Of a DNA stretch of 64,000 nt, positions 28,395-36,980 are shown in pieces (position 1 is the first letter of the stretch; the number at the start of each line of letters is the position of its first letter). Both the position numbers and the translations under genes were made by a program. The DNA lies in assembly GCF_003665065.1 (NCBI RefSeq), contig NZ_RCHR01000001.1, forward strand, positions 434,001 through 498,000, in the 5' to 3' direction. The notes below the pieces were generated by a model. The model worked only from the letters and a program-made list of their open reading frames with translations, ran no database searches and was not told the DNA's origin. The DNA is from Oceanobacillus piezotolerans (GTDB lineage Bacteria > Bacillota > Bacilli > Bacillales > Amphibacillaceae).

Positions 28395-29651
28395 GTGACT
28401 ACAGAAAAAATAACCATGCCCCAACTCGGGGAAAGTGTAACAGAAGGAACAATTAGTACTTGGCTTGTAAGTGTAGGAGATAAAGTCAATAAATATGATC
28501 CAATAGCAGAAGTATTGACAGATAAAGTAAATGCGGAAGTGCCTTCATCTTTCACTGGAAAAATAGTCGAATTAACAGTGGAGGAAGGGAAAACTGTAGC
28601 TGTCGGTGATGTTATATGTATTATTGAAGTAGAAGGAAATGATAGTGTAACGACTGAGCATGAAAATAAAGAAAATGTAGTATTAGAAAAACAAAATACT
28701 GATCATACAGATCATTCCATGAAAAAGAGATACTCTCCTGCTGTCTTAAGATTAGCACAAGAGAATGATATTGATTTAACTTCTGTTATGGGAACAGGAA
28801 GAGGTGGCAGAATTACCCGCAAGGATATTGAAAAGCTCCTTGAGACAGGTATAACAAATTCAACAAATAATCCATCACAACCTCGTGAATCCCATGAAAG
28901 TAATAAAGGCAAGTCAACCGCTCCTGCTGAATCAGTTTCAGCTGCTCTCGATGGGGATATAGAAATCCCTGTAACTGGAGTACGAAGAGCCATAAGTGAG
29001 AAGATGGTTCGGTCAAAACAAGAAATTCCTCATGCTTGGATGACAGTGGAGGTAGATGTTACAGACTTAGTATCTTTTCGAGATAGTAAAAAGGATGAAT
29101 TTAAGCGGAAAGAAGGGTTTAATCTTACTTATTTTGCTTTCTTCGTAAAAGCCGTTGCTACAGCCCTAAAGAAATATCCTCAACTAAATAGTACTTGGGC
29201 TGGAGATAAAATCATCCAGCGCAAGGATGTCCATCTATCCATTGCTGTTGCAGCAAATGATTCGTTATTTGTACCTGTTATTAAGCATGCAGATGAGAAA
29301 AGTATAAAAGGAATTGCGAGAGATATACATGAGTTGGCAATGAAGGCAAGGGAGAAACGACTTACACAAGAGGATATTCAAGGTGGTACCTTTACAGTGA
29401 ATAATACTGGTTCTTTCGGCTCTATCCAATCCATGGGAATTATTAATCATCCACAGGCAGCTATATTGCAAGTAGAGTCAATTGTTAAACGCCCTGTAAT
29501 TATAAATAATATGTTCGCAGCAAGAGACATGGTTAATCTTTGTCTTTCACTTGATCATCGAATACTGGATGGTCTGATATGTGGACAATTTTTAAGAGAA
29601 ATTAAGCAAACGCTGGAAAAAATGAATGAAGATACCATTTCGATTTATTGA
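28395..29651 (+). CDS. bkdB: Dihydrolipoamide branched-chain acyltransferase (E2)
   Basis: The core of the Bkd complex, 418 residues. An N-terminal lipoyl domain has modified Lys44 in VLTDKVNAEVPS; a peripheral subunit-binding domain (SPAVLRLAQENDIDL, about residues 113-150) is followed by a linker and the catalytic acyltransferase domain with LDHRILDG. GTG 28395 is preceded by GGAGGGA. A weak hairpin TAATCTT/AAGATTA lies after the gene. Confidence 0.95.
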   Translation: MTTEKITMPQLGESVTEGTISTWLVSVGDKVNKYDPIAEVLTDKVNAEVPSSFTGKIVELTVEEGKTVAVGDVICIIEVEGNDSVTTEHENKENVVLEKQNTDHTDHSMKKRYSPAVLRLAQENDIDLTSVMGTGRGGRITRKDIEKLLETGITNSTNNPSQPRESHESNKGKSTAPAESVSAALDGDIEIPVTGVRRAISEKMVRSKQEIPHAWMTVEVDVTDLVSFRDSKKDEFKRKEGFNLTYFAFFVKAVATALKKYPQLNSTWAGDKIIQRKDVHLSIAVAANDSLFVPVIKHADEKSIKGIARDIHELAMKAREKRLTQEDIQGGTFTVNNTGSFGSIQSMGIINHPQAAILQVESIVKRPVIINNMFAARDMVNLCLSLDHRILDGLICGQFLREIKQTLEKMNEDTISIY

Positions 29652-29735
29652 ATAAGTAAAAAATATTGAATTAAATAATTAATCTTGTTAATCTAAGATT
29701 AGGCATTTATATTCTGCGGTAAGGAGAGGGATATT

Positions 29736-30167
29736 ATGGATTTTAATTTGTTCATGAACGACATTGTTAATGCTGCAAGGAAAGATATAGTAGAGGCGGG
29801 CTATGATGAGTTAACAACACCTGAAGAAGTAGATCAAGCATTTGCAAAAGAGGGTACGACCCTAGTAATGATAAACTCTACTTGTGGTTGTGCTGGAGGA
29901 GTAGCAAGACCAGCAGCTGCTAATTCTATTCATTTCGACAAACGTCCCGATCATCTGGTTACAGTATTTGCGGGCCAGGATGCTGAAGCAACAGAAAGAG
30001 CTAGAGAATATTTTGAAGGTTTTCCTCCTTCATCCCCTTCATTTGCTTTAATGAAAGATGGCAAGGTTGTTACTATGGTAGAACGCCATGATATTGAAGG
30101 ACACAGCCCTATGGAAGTTACGAGCAAGCTTCAAGAAGTATTTGATAAATATTGCGAAGAAGTTTAA
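29736..30167 (+). CDS. brxB: Bacilliredoxin BrxB (YqiW)
   Basis: A thioredoxin-fold DUF1094 protein that removes bacillithiol from S-bacillithiolated proteins. It has 143 residues. The CGC active site is Cys50-Gly-Cys52 in [15 protein letters not shown]; the segments [14 protein letters not shown] and [17 protein letters not shown] are near identical to the family. RBS GGAGAGGG precedes ATG 29736. It follows the bkd operon as yqiW does in B. subtilis. Confidence 0.94.
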   Translation: MDFNLFMNDIVNAARKDIVEAGYDELTTPEEVDQAFAKEGTTLVMINSTCGCAGGVARPAAANSIHFDKRPDHLVTVFAGQDAEATERAREYFEGFPPSSPSFALMKDGKVVTMVERHDIEGHSPMEVTSKLQEVFDKYCEEV

Positions 30168-30175
30168 TAACGTTT

Positions 30176-30209
30176 AAAAGGTGATTCTAATTATAGAATT
30201 ACCTTTTTT
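30176..30209 (+). terminator. Rho-independent terminator after brxB
   Basis: Stem AAAAGGTGATTCTA with TAGAATTACCTTTTT around ATTA, with a T run. Confidence 0.87.
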
Positions 30210-30249
30210 ATTATGAAAACAAAAGTGTAGTAAATAAAACAAATTTTGG

Positions 30250-30675
30250 ATAAACTTCTGATTAGTTTAATTCAAGATAGTGCATAAAACGCCCGGAAAC
30301 ACATTGAAAATATGTGCTCGTGATTTCCGCTGCGGGCAGTACGCTTTCCGCGGGCAACGCCTCAGCCTCCTCGGAAGAAAACCGCTTCCTGCGGGGTCTT
30401 CGGCTGTTGCTTTTCCCGCAGGAGTCGACTGCCCTCCGCTGCAATCACCTCATTATAGCTGGGTAGTGTTTCCTCTATAAATTGTTTAAAGATGAAAAAG
30501 CACAATTCAGCGAAGGAAATACACGGAGACTCCTGCGGGATGAAAAGCCTAGTTGAGACCCCACAGAGACGTTAGTCTCGAGGAGGCTCAACAGCGCCCG
30601 CGGAAAGCGTAGTGTATTTCCGTAGCGGTTCTCAGCACTATTCTAAATTCAGTTAATCAACATTTTCTATCAACT
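30250..30675. repeat. MITE-like GC-rich inverted-repeat element, copy 2
   Basis: Same family as the element at 8461-8869, between brxB and prli42. The left end (30260-30281) is identical to copy 1's left end over 22 bases, and the right end (30637-30675) shares AGTTAATCAACATTTTCTAT with copy 1. The core has arm A (about 30319-30441) and arm B (about 30513-30628) in inverted orientation, each with CTTTCCGCGGGC and CCCGCAGGAGTC words. The core orientation is opposite to copy 1. No coding content. Confidence 0.8.
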
Positions 30676-30707
30676 ATGAATCATTTTATAAAAAACAATA
30701 CACAAAT

Positions 30708-30757
30708 CAAAAAAAGCAAAGACTACCTATCCAGGTAAATAGTCTTTGCATTTTTTA
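30708..30757. terminator. Bidirectional terminator beside prli42
   Basis: GCAAAGACTA pairs with TAGTCTTTGC and is flanked by A and T runs on the respective strands. It suits the minus-strand prli42 end 13 bases away. Confidence 0.75.
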
Positions 30758-30769
30758 GTTGAAGGATTT

Positions 30770-30919
30770 TTATAAATAAATAAAATATGCTAATCCTGCT
30801 GTTATTGTAGACAGAACCATAGCAAGAATCATAATATAAACGATTAATTTTTGTCTTTTTGCGCGTTTGGATTGTCTTTTAGTCATATGATTATTTTTAT
30901 TTGATGTAGTACTAGCCAA
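30770..30919 (-). CDS. prli42: Prli42-like stressosome-associated membrane miniprotein
   Basis: A 49-residue protein with a basic N-terminal half (MTKRQSKRAKRQKLIV) and one C-terminal transmembrane helix (YIMILAMVLSTITAGLAYF). The pattern KR.KRQKLIVYIMLIAMVLST matches the Prli42 family, which tethers the stressosome in Listeria. TTG at 30919 is preferred because AAAGGAGGA lies seven bases before it; an ATG eleven codons later (30886) lacks a ribosome site. Function is by family. Confidence 0.72.
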   Translation of the reverse strand: MASTTSNKNNHMTKRQSKRAKRQKLIVYIMILAMVLSTITAGLAYFIYL

Positions 30920-31057
30920 ATTAAGTCCTCCTTTAAATCCAGCGAAACCTACTTTCATTGTAACTTGAAAATTAACTCTGGACAAGTACTAAAAAGAGAT
31001 CGAAAAAATAATATATAGAGTATTGTTAGAAAATAAGGGAAAGGAGGCACTTCCTTT

Positions 31058-32698
31058 ATGGATGAGAAACATCATGCTGAAAAAGCAAATTGGGAGAAAT
31101 TGGTGGATCAAACTTTAAAGCGCTTTCCTGAGAGGTCGCAGAATTTTACAACCTCCTCTAGCATTAAAGTAAAACGTCTCTACGATTCTGAGCCGGAAAG
31201 CAATCAGCTAGGATATCCTGGAGAATATCCTTACACAAGGGGTATTCAGTCAACGATGTACCGCAGTCGCTTATGGACAATGAGACAGTACGCAGGATTT
31301 GGTTCTGCAAAAGAAACAAATAAGCGCTTTCGCTATTTATTAGAGCAAGGACAGACAGGCTTATCGATCGCATTTGATTTACCAACACAAATTGGCTATG
31401 ACTCTGATGATGCTATGTCAGAAGGAGAAGTTGGGAAGGTAGGGGTCGCTATCGATACGCTAGCCGATATGGAACAATTGCTTGATGGTATTCCACTAGA
31501 TAAAGTTAGTACGTCGATGACGATTAATGCCCCTGCATCTGTGTTGCTTTGTATGTATTTAGCTGTAGGTGACAAACAAGGTGTTTCCCTTTCAAAATTA
31601 ACTGGAACGATACAAAATGATATTTTAAAAGAGTATATAGCAAGGGGAACCTATATTTTCCCGCCAAAGCCGTCTATGCGCCTTATTACTAATATCTTTG
31701 AATTCTGTCATGATTACGTGCCAAAATTTAATACAATTAGTATCTCCGGCTATCATATCCGGGAAGCTGGGTCCAATGCGGTACAAGAAGTCGCATTCAC
31801 AATTGCGAATGGTATGGCTTACGTAGACGCTGCTATTGAATCAGGACTAGAAGTAGATGATTTTGCACCAAGGTTAGCCTTTTTCTTTAATGCTCATAAT
31901 AATTTCTTTGAAGAAATAGCTAAATTCCGGGCAGCTAGACGGATATGGGCTAAGATTATGAAAGAACGCTATCACGCTAAAAGTGAGAAAAGCTGGAAGC
32001 TGCGTTTTCATACCCAAACTGGTGGTTCTACATTGACAGCTCAACAACCCGATAACAACATTGTGCGTGTAACTATGCAGGCGCTTGCTGCAGTGTTGGG
32101 AGGCACTCAAAGTCTGCATACAAACTCCCGAGACGAGGCATTGTCATTACCGACTGAAGAATCCGCTCGTATTGCATTGCGTACACAGCAAATCATTGCA
32201 TATGAAAGTGGCGTCGCGGATACAATTGATCCATTAGCGGGTTCTTACTATGTTGAATCGTTGACTCTTGAAATAGAAAAAGAGGTTCAAAAATATTTAG
32301 AGAGAATTGACGACATTGGTGGAGCAGTAAAAGCCGTTGAAGAAGGATATATGCAGCGAGAAATACATCAAAATGCATATCAGATTCAAAAGAACATTGA
32401 AAATCAAGAAGAAATTATCGTAGGGCTTAATAAATTTCAATTAGAAGAGGAAGTAGAACCGGATCTTCTTAAAGTTGATGAAACATTGGAGAAAGAACAA
32501 ATCGCTTCTCTTATTAAAATAAAGCATGAAAGAGATGAAAATGCTGTACAAAAAGCATTGGCTACATTAAGAGATGATGCATGTCAGCCACAAGTAAATT
32601 TAATGCCTGCAATATTGGAAGCAGTCAAAGCCTATTGCTCAGTAGGAGAAATATGCAATGTTTTTAGAGAAGAATTTGGAGAATACACTGGAGTTTAA
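31058..32698 (+). CDS. Methylmalonyl-CoA mutase large subunit
   Basis: Adenosylcobalamin-dependent isomerase of (R)-methylmalonyl-CoA and succinyl-CoA, as a separate TIM-barrel chain of 546 residues. Substrate residues known from the Propionibacterium enzyme are all present with one fixed offset of 11: Thr74 and Tyr78 (WTMRQY), Thr184 and Gln186 (TIQND), Arg196 (YIARGTY) and His233 (SGYH). The Tyr/Arg pair indicates methylmalonyl rather than isobutyryl or hydroxyisobutyryl specificity. RBS AAAGGAGG precedes ATG 31058. The cobalamin domain is supplied by the next gene. No mutase chaperone gene is seen in the window. Confidence 0.92.
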   Translation: MDEKHHAEKANWEKLVDQTLKRFPERSQNFTTSSSIKVKRLYDSEPESNQLGYPGEYPYTRGIQSTMYRSRLWTMRQYAGFGSAKETNKRFRYLLEQGQTGLSIAFDLPTQIGYDSDDAMSEGEVGKVGVAIDTLADMEQLLDGIPLDKVSTSMTINAPASVLLCMYLAVGDKQGVSLSKLTGTIQNDILKEYIARGTYIFPPKPSMRLITNIFEFCHDYVPKFNTISISGYHIREAGSNAVQEVAFTIANGMAYVDAAIESGLEVDDFAPRLAFFFNAHNNFFEEIAKFRAARRIWAKIMKERYHAKSEKSWKLRFHTQTGGSTLTAQQPDNNIVRVTMQALAAVLGGTQSLHTNSRDEALSLPTEESARIALRTQQIIAYESGVADTIDPLAGSYYVESLTLEIEKEVQKYLERIDDIGGAVKAVEEGYMQREIHQNAYQIQKNIENQEEIIVGLNKFQLEEEVEPDLLKVDETLEKEQIASLIKIKHERDENAVQKALATLRDDACQPQVNLMPAILEAVKAYCSVGEICNVFREEFGEYTGV

Positions 32699-32709
32699 GG
32701 AGGATTTAG

Positions 32710-33150
32710 ATGGGGAAAAAGATTCGGGTGTTAGTTGCTAAGCCAGGGCTAGATGGGCATGACCGAGGTGCATTGGTCATTTCACAAGCATTAAGAGATC
32801 ATGGAATGGAGGTTATCTATACGGGGCTTCGTCAATCTCCAGTTCAAATTGCACAAGCGGCAATACAGGAGGATGTAGATGTTATTGGATTATCTTCTCT
32901 TTCAGGTGCGCATAAAACTTTATTTCCTAAGGTAATTGAAGAATTAGAAAAAAGAGACGCAGCAGATATTCCTGTCATTGGTGGCGGGGTAATACCTAGT
33001 GAAGATATTCCTTACCTTTTGGAAAAAGGAGTAAAGAAGATCTTTACAAGTGGATCATCGACAGATTTACTTGCTAACTATATTAAAGAACTGATTGAAC
33101 CAGGGAAAAAGCAGAATCAGCCACCAAAAAAGATAGCTCATATGGAGTAG
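32710..33150 (+). CDS. Methylmalonyl-CoA mutase cobalamin-binding subunit
   Basis: A B12-binding Rossmann domain that partners the large subunit. It has DGHDRG with the cobalt-ligand histidine, [13 protein letters not shown], and [14 protein letters not shown]. As annotated it has 146 residues, but its last codons (KKIAHME) read as the start of the epimerase that follows. The TAG at 33148-33150 lies at a one-base deletion inside that epimerase sequence, so the original C-terminus is uncertain and the two may once have been fused or overlapped. AAGGAGG precedes ATG 32710. Confidence 0.88.
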   Translation: MGKKIRVLVAKPGLDGHDRGALVISQALRDHGMEVIYTGLRQSPVQIAQAAIQEDVDVIGLSSLSGAHKTLFPKVIEELEKRDAADIPVIGGGVIPSEDIPYLLEKGVKKIFTSGSSTDLLANYIKELIEPGKKQNQPPKKIAHME

Positions 33151-33490
33151 CGGTTCCTTCCATTGATGAATCTTTGGGGTTATATACGGATGTATTAGGA
33201 ATGGAGCTAATAGGGGTAGAGGAAGTAGAATCAGAAGGAGTGAAAATAGCATTTATTAAAATTGGGGATACACAATTAGAACTGTTAGAGCCATTACATG
33301 AAGATTCCCCAATAAAGACTTTTCTAAAAAAAGAGGACCAGGAATTCATCATATTGCCTTAGAAGTAGACGAGATTGAAGAACGTTTAAAGCAGTTAAAA
33401 GCGCAAGGGTTGCAACTTATAAATGAGAAACCAAAAGAAGGCGCCCACAAAACACAGGTTGCATTTATTCATCCGAAATCTTTCAGTGGC
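33127..33490 (+). pseudogene. mce: Methylmalonyl-CoA epimerase, frameshifted and truncated
   Basis: Joined across frames the sequence reads KKIAH-(I)[19 protein letters not shown], then KIGDTQLELLEPLHEDSPI, then GPGIHHIALEVDEIEERL and VAFIHPKSFSG: a glyoxalase-fold epimerase that converts (S)- to (R)-methylmalonyl-CoA. One base is missing near 33143-33146 and one A is missing from the run at about 33327-33333. The last residues after HPKSFSG are gone, because a deletion joins them straight to carboxylase sequence. No functional product is expected. Confidence 0.9.
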
Positions 33491-34402
33491 GATGAACGAA
33501 TTGAAAAGCAGCATGCTAAGGGAAATATGACAGAAAGAGAGCGGATTACATACTTGCTTGATGATGAAACATTTGTTGAGTTAAACCCATTTATTGAAAC
33601 CCGGTCTTCGGACTTTGGAATGAATCATAATTATACAAAAGGAGAAGGGGTTATAACTGGTCCATTACTGCTGCTATCTTCTTTCCATGCATTTCACCAA
33701 GGGCTCCACCATAAACTGTAAAATCTTGTGCAAAAGACGATGATAGTTCTCTTGGAAATCCATGAGCATTTTGCTAAAAATATTGTAGTTGGATTTGCCC
33801 GAATAAAAGGGCGGGGAGTGGTTTAGTTTGCAACCCAAGTATTTAGCTGGTGGGCTTGATATTGATTCGAGTGACAAGGCTGCAAGATTTATCCGTTTCT
33901 GTGACTCCTTTAATATTCCTATTATTACATTTGAGGATGTTACTGGCTTCTTCCCCGGTGTACAGCAGGAACATGGCGGGATTATTCGACATGGAGTGAA
34001 GATACTTTATGCCTATTCTGAAACAACCGTTCCTAAAATAACAATAATAACACGAAAGGCCATTGATGGGGCTTATGTGGCTTTAAATAGTAAATCTATT
34101 GGGGCAAATCTTGTCTATGCTTGGCCAACACAGAGATAGCGGTTATGGGGCCAGAAGGAGCAGCAAATATTATTTTCGCAAAAGAAATAGCAGAAAGCGA
34201 TAATACGGAGCAAACTAGAAAGGTTAAAATTAATGCTTACCGAGAAAAGTTTGCTAACCCATATATTGCTGCAGGTTTAGGAATGATAAATGATGTGATT
34301 AATCCAAGGGAAACCAGGATTAAACTTATACAAGCGTTAGAGATGCTGGAAAATAAACAGGAGAATAGACCTTACAGGAAGCACGGTAATATTCCTTTGT
34401 AA
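33491..34402 (+). pseudogene. Propionyl/methylmalonyl-CoA carboxyltransferase beta subunit, broken
   Basis: Recognisable in order: DERIEKQHAKGNMTERERI (N-terminal region lacking its start), GEGVITG, then a short segment that encodes FAQDFTVYGGALGEMHGKK only on the minus strand (about 33661-33737, inverted), then [36 protein letters not shown], and after another frameshift [19 protein letters not shown] to the end RKHGNIPL. About 600 bases of the middle are missing. Frameshifts also lie near 33820 and 34130, and the Gly-rich motif is mutated to AIDGAYVA. Clearly non-functional. Confidence 0.92.
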
Positions 34403-34444
34403 AAAAATGAACTTGTAGTAACCTAGTATCAGGAGGTTATGATA

Positions 34445-35572
34445 ATGACAACAGTGAACGAAGAAAGATTAGTAAAAGAATTTTTTGACTTAGTTAAAGT
34501 GAATTCTGAAACAAAGCATGAAGGAAATATAGCTGCTGTTTTAAAGCAAAAATTCTCTGAGTTAGGTGTTCATGTGATAGAGGATGATAGTAAAGAACGA
34601 ACAGGCCATGGAGCCGGAAACTTAATTTGCACTTTAAAGGGAAATAAGGAAGGAGTAGATCCAATTTATTTCACTTCTCACATGGACACAGTTGTACCAG
34701 GTAATAATATCAAGCCATCTATTGTAGATGGACAGATAGTCTCAGACGGTACAACAATATTAGGTGCTGATGACAAAGCTGGTTTAGCAGCTATTATCGA
34801 AACGCTTCGCTTGATCAAGGAGCAAGATACCAAGCATGGAGATATTCAATTTATTATTACCGTTGGAGAAGAATCTGGTCTAGTAGGAGCGAAAGCATTA
34901 GATCCAAAGATGATTCATGCAAAGTACGGCTATGCACTAGATAGTAATGGTGAAGTAGGAGACATTATTATAGCCGCTCCAACACAAGCAAAAATTTCTG
35001 CCATTATAAAAGGAAAAACAGCACATGCTGGTGTAGAGCCGGAAAAAGGAATCTCTGCTATCACCATAGCGGCAAAAGCCATTTCGAAAATGCCACTGGG
35101 GAGAATTGATGAGGAAACAACTGCAAATATTGGACGCTTTGAAGGTGGAAAGCAGACAAACATTGTGGTAGATCATGTAGAAATCTTGGCAGAAGCTCGT
35201 TCACTTGTACCTGAAAAAATGGAAGCACAGGTTGACAAAATGAAAAAAGCATTTGAAGAAACAGCTAAGAGTTTTGGCGGTGAAGCGGATGTCAATGTGA
35301 AGATAATGTATCCTGGGTATAAACAGAACGCAGGCGATCAAGTAGTAGAAATTGCTAGAAAAGCCGCTAAAGCAATTGGCAGAGAGAGCAAGCTGCTGAA
35401 AAGTGGTGGAGGAAGCGATGCTAATGTTATTGCTAGCTTTGGAATTCCTACGGTAAATCTTGCAGTAGGATATGAAGGAATTCATACAACAGACGAACGA
35501 ATTTCTGTAGCGAACTTAGTTAAAGTGACAGAGTTAGTAGTTGCCATCATTCAAGAAGTTGCAAATAGTTAA
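34445..35572 (+). CDS. yqjE: M20-family peptidase (PepT-like, YqjE)
   Basis: A zinc di- or tripeptidase-like aminopeptidase of 375 residues. The zinc ligands sit in FTSHMDTVVPG, ILGADDKAGLA and VGEESGLVGA; the dimerisation domain has TAHAGVEPEKG. ATG 34445 is used because AGGAGG at 34431-34436 is eight bases before it, the ATG at 34439 being too close. It follows the broken carboxylase gene as yqjE follows such genes in Bacillus. Substrate is not shown by sequence. Confidence 0.88.
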   Translation: MTTVNEERLVKEFFDLVKVNSETKHEGNIAAVLKQKFSELGVHVIEDDSKERTGHGAGNLICTLKGNKEGVDPIYFTSHMDTVVPGNNIKPSIVDGQIVSDGTTILGADDKAGLAAIIETLRLIKEQDTKHGDIQFIITVGEESGLVGAKALDPKMIHAKYGYALDSNGEVGDIIIAAPTQAKISAIIKGKTAHAGVEPEKGISAITIAAKAISKMPLGRIDEETTANIGRFEGGKQTNIVVDHVEILAEARSLVPEKMEAQVDKMKKAFEETAKSFGGEADVNVKIMYPGYKQNAGDQVVEIARKAAKAIGRESKLLKSGGGSDANVIASFGIPTVNLAVGYEGIHTTDERISVANLVKVTELVVAIIQEVANS

Positions 35573-35578
35573 TGACCA

Positions 35579-35613
35579 AGACACCCTTCCAAAAGAAAAA
35601 AGGGTGTCTTTCT
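35579..35613 (+). terminator. Rho-independent terminator after yqjE
   Basis: AGACACCCTT pairs with AAGGGTGTCT around CCAAAAGAAAA and is followed by TTCT, a moderate T tail. Confidence 0.75.
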
Positions 35614-35689
35614 GTGTTATAATGATTATAGAAAAAAGGGTACACAGGAAGTTGTGACTTCTCTGAACCCAAAAAAGGATGTTTGAACA

Positions 35690-36940
35690 ATGGCAGTTTC
35701 TAATCAGAGGAAGGGCCGAATAATATTTCATATTGATATGAATTGCTTTTATGCATCCGTTGAAATGGCATATAATCCAAGTTTGAAGGGGAAACCTATA
35801 GCAATTGCAGGGAATCCGGAAGAAAGAAGAGGGGTCATCGTAACTAGCAGTTATGAGGCAAGAGCTAAAGGGGTTAAAACCACCATGAATATTTGGCAAG
35901 CGAAAAAACTTTGCCCAGATCTAATTGTGATGAAACCAAACTTCGATCGTTATCGTGCCGCCTCTAGGGAACTATTTAGAATTTTGTCTGAAATCACCCC
36001 TTACGTGCAGCCTGTATCGATTGATGAAGGATATATGGATGTTACGGATGTTCATCAATCCAATAATGCTTTAGAATTAGCTCATGTTTTGCAACAAAAA
36101 ATTCTAATGGAATTGGACTTGCCGTGCAGTATAGGAATTGCACCAAATAAGTTCCTGGCTAAAATGGGGTCGGATATGAAGAAACCACTCGGAATTACCG
36201 TACTGCGTAAACGGGAATTAAACAAAACATTATGGCCACTATCTGTTAGCCAGATGTATGGCGTTGGTGAGAAAACAGCGGATAAGTTAAATGCACTGGG
36301 AATTGAAACAATAGGTGATTTAGCAAAATCAGATACCTATCAATTAAAACAGGTATTCGGAATAAACGGTGAGCGCTTGAAGAACCGAGCGAATGGCATT
36401 GATCTTAGACCGGTAGATCCTGATGCTATCTACGACTTTAAAAGTATTGGAAATTCTCAAACCCTGCCTGAAGATACAATAGATATTGACCAAATTAACA
36501 AGCTAATGACCCAATTGGCTGATAATGTCGAAAGGCGAATGAAACGAAAAAATGTAGCAGGTAAGTCTGTTCAGCTCATGATTCGCTACCATAATAGGAA
36601 AACCATTACTAGAAGCAAGAAGCTCCAAAGTTATATTGATAAGAAAGAAGAAATATTGATCATTGCTCAGGATTTATTCCATAGACATTGGACGGAAGAG
36701 CCAATCCGATTATTAGGGATTACTGTTCAAGACGTGGAGGAAAAACAAAATATAGGTAAGCAATTAGATTTGTTTACGTATGAAGATGATGCGAGTAAAG
36801 AAACTCTATTTAGTACGATAGATAAGCTTACAGAGAAATATGGGGAGAATCCTTTTATTCGTATACAGGGAATAGATACAAATAATGATCAACCCCGAAC
36901 TAGCTTTCAAAAGGATTTCTTAGATGATTTTAAGAAATAG
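35690..36940 (+). CDS. dinB: DNA polymerase IV (Y family, YqjH type)
   Basis: A lesion-bypass polymerase, 416 residues. Catalytic carboxylates lie in FHIDMNCFYASVEM and SIDEGYMD; the helix-hairpin-helix region is SQMYGVGEKTADKLNALG; the little-finger domain follows. The clamp-binding peptide KQLDLF near the C-terminus is intact. It resembles B. subtilis YqjH more than YqjW. AAAAAAGGATG precedes ATG 35690, and I see no clear LexA box. Confidence 0.93.
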   Translation: MAVSNQRKGRIIFHIDMNCFYASVEMAYNPSLKGKPIAIAGNPEERRGVIVTSSYEARAKGVKTTMNIWQAKKLCPDLIVMKPNFDRYRAASRELFRILSEITPYVQPVSIDEGYMDVTDVHQSNNALELAHVLQQKILMELDLPCSIGIAPNKFLAKMGSDMKKPLGITVLRKRELNKTLWPLSVSQMYGVGEKTADKLNALGIETIGDLAKSDTYQLKQVFGINGERLKNRANGIDLRPVDPDAIYDFKSIGNSQTLPEDTIDIDQINKLMTQLADNVERRMKRKNVAGKSVQLMIRYHNRKTITRSKKLQSYIDKKEEILIIAQDLFHRHWTEEPIRLLGITVQDVEEKQNIGKQLDLFTYEDDASKETLFSTIDKLTEKYGENPFIRIQGIDTNNDQPRTSFQKDFLDDFKK

Positions 36941-36941
36941 A

Positions 36942-36980
36942 GTAGAGAAGTAGCTTAAGTAAAGACTACTTCTCTATTTC
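36942..36980. terminator. Terminator between convergent dinB and aldehyde dehydrogenase
   Basis: AGAGAAGTAG pairs with CTACTTCTCT; T-rich sequence follows on the plus strand and a short A/T tail on the minus strand. Confidence 0.7.

Noticed and set aside
31235..31250. Gln64 in TRGIQSTMY suspected to replace the substrate tyrosine of methylmalonyl-CoA mutase
   Set aside because: Aligning all known residues with one offset puts Tyr89 of the reference at Tyr78 (WTMRQY), which is conserved; Gln64 is outside the substrate set.
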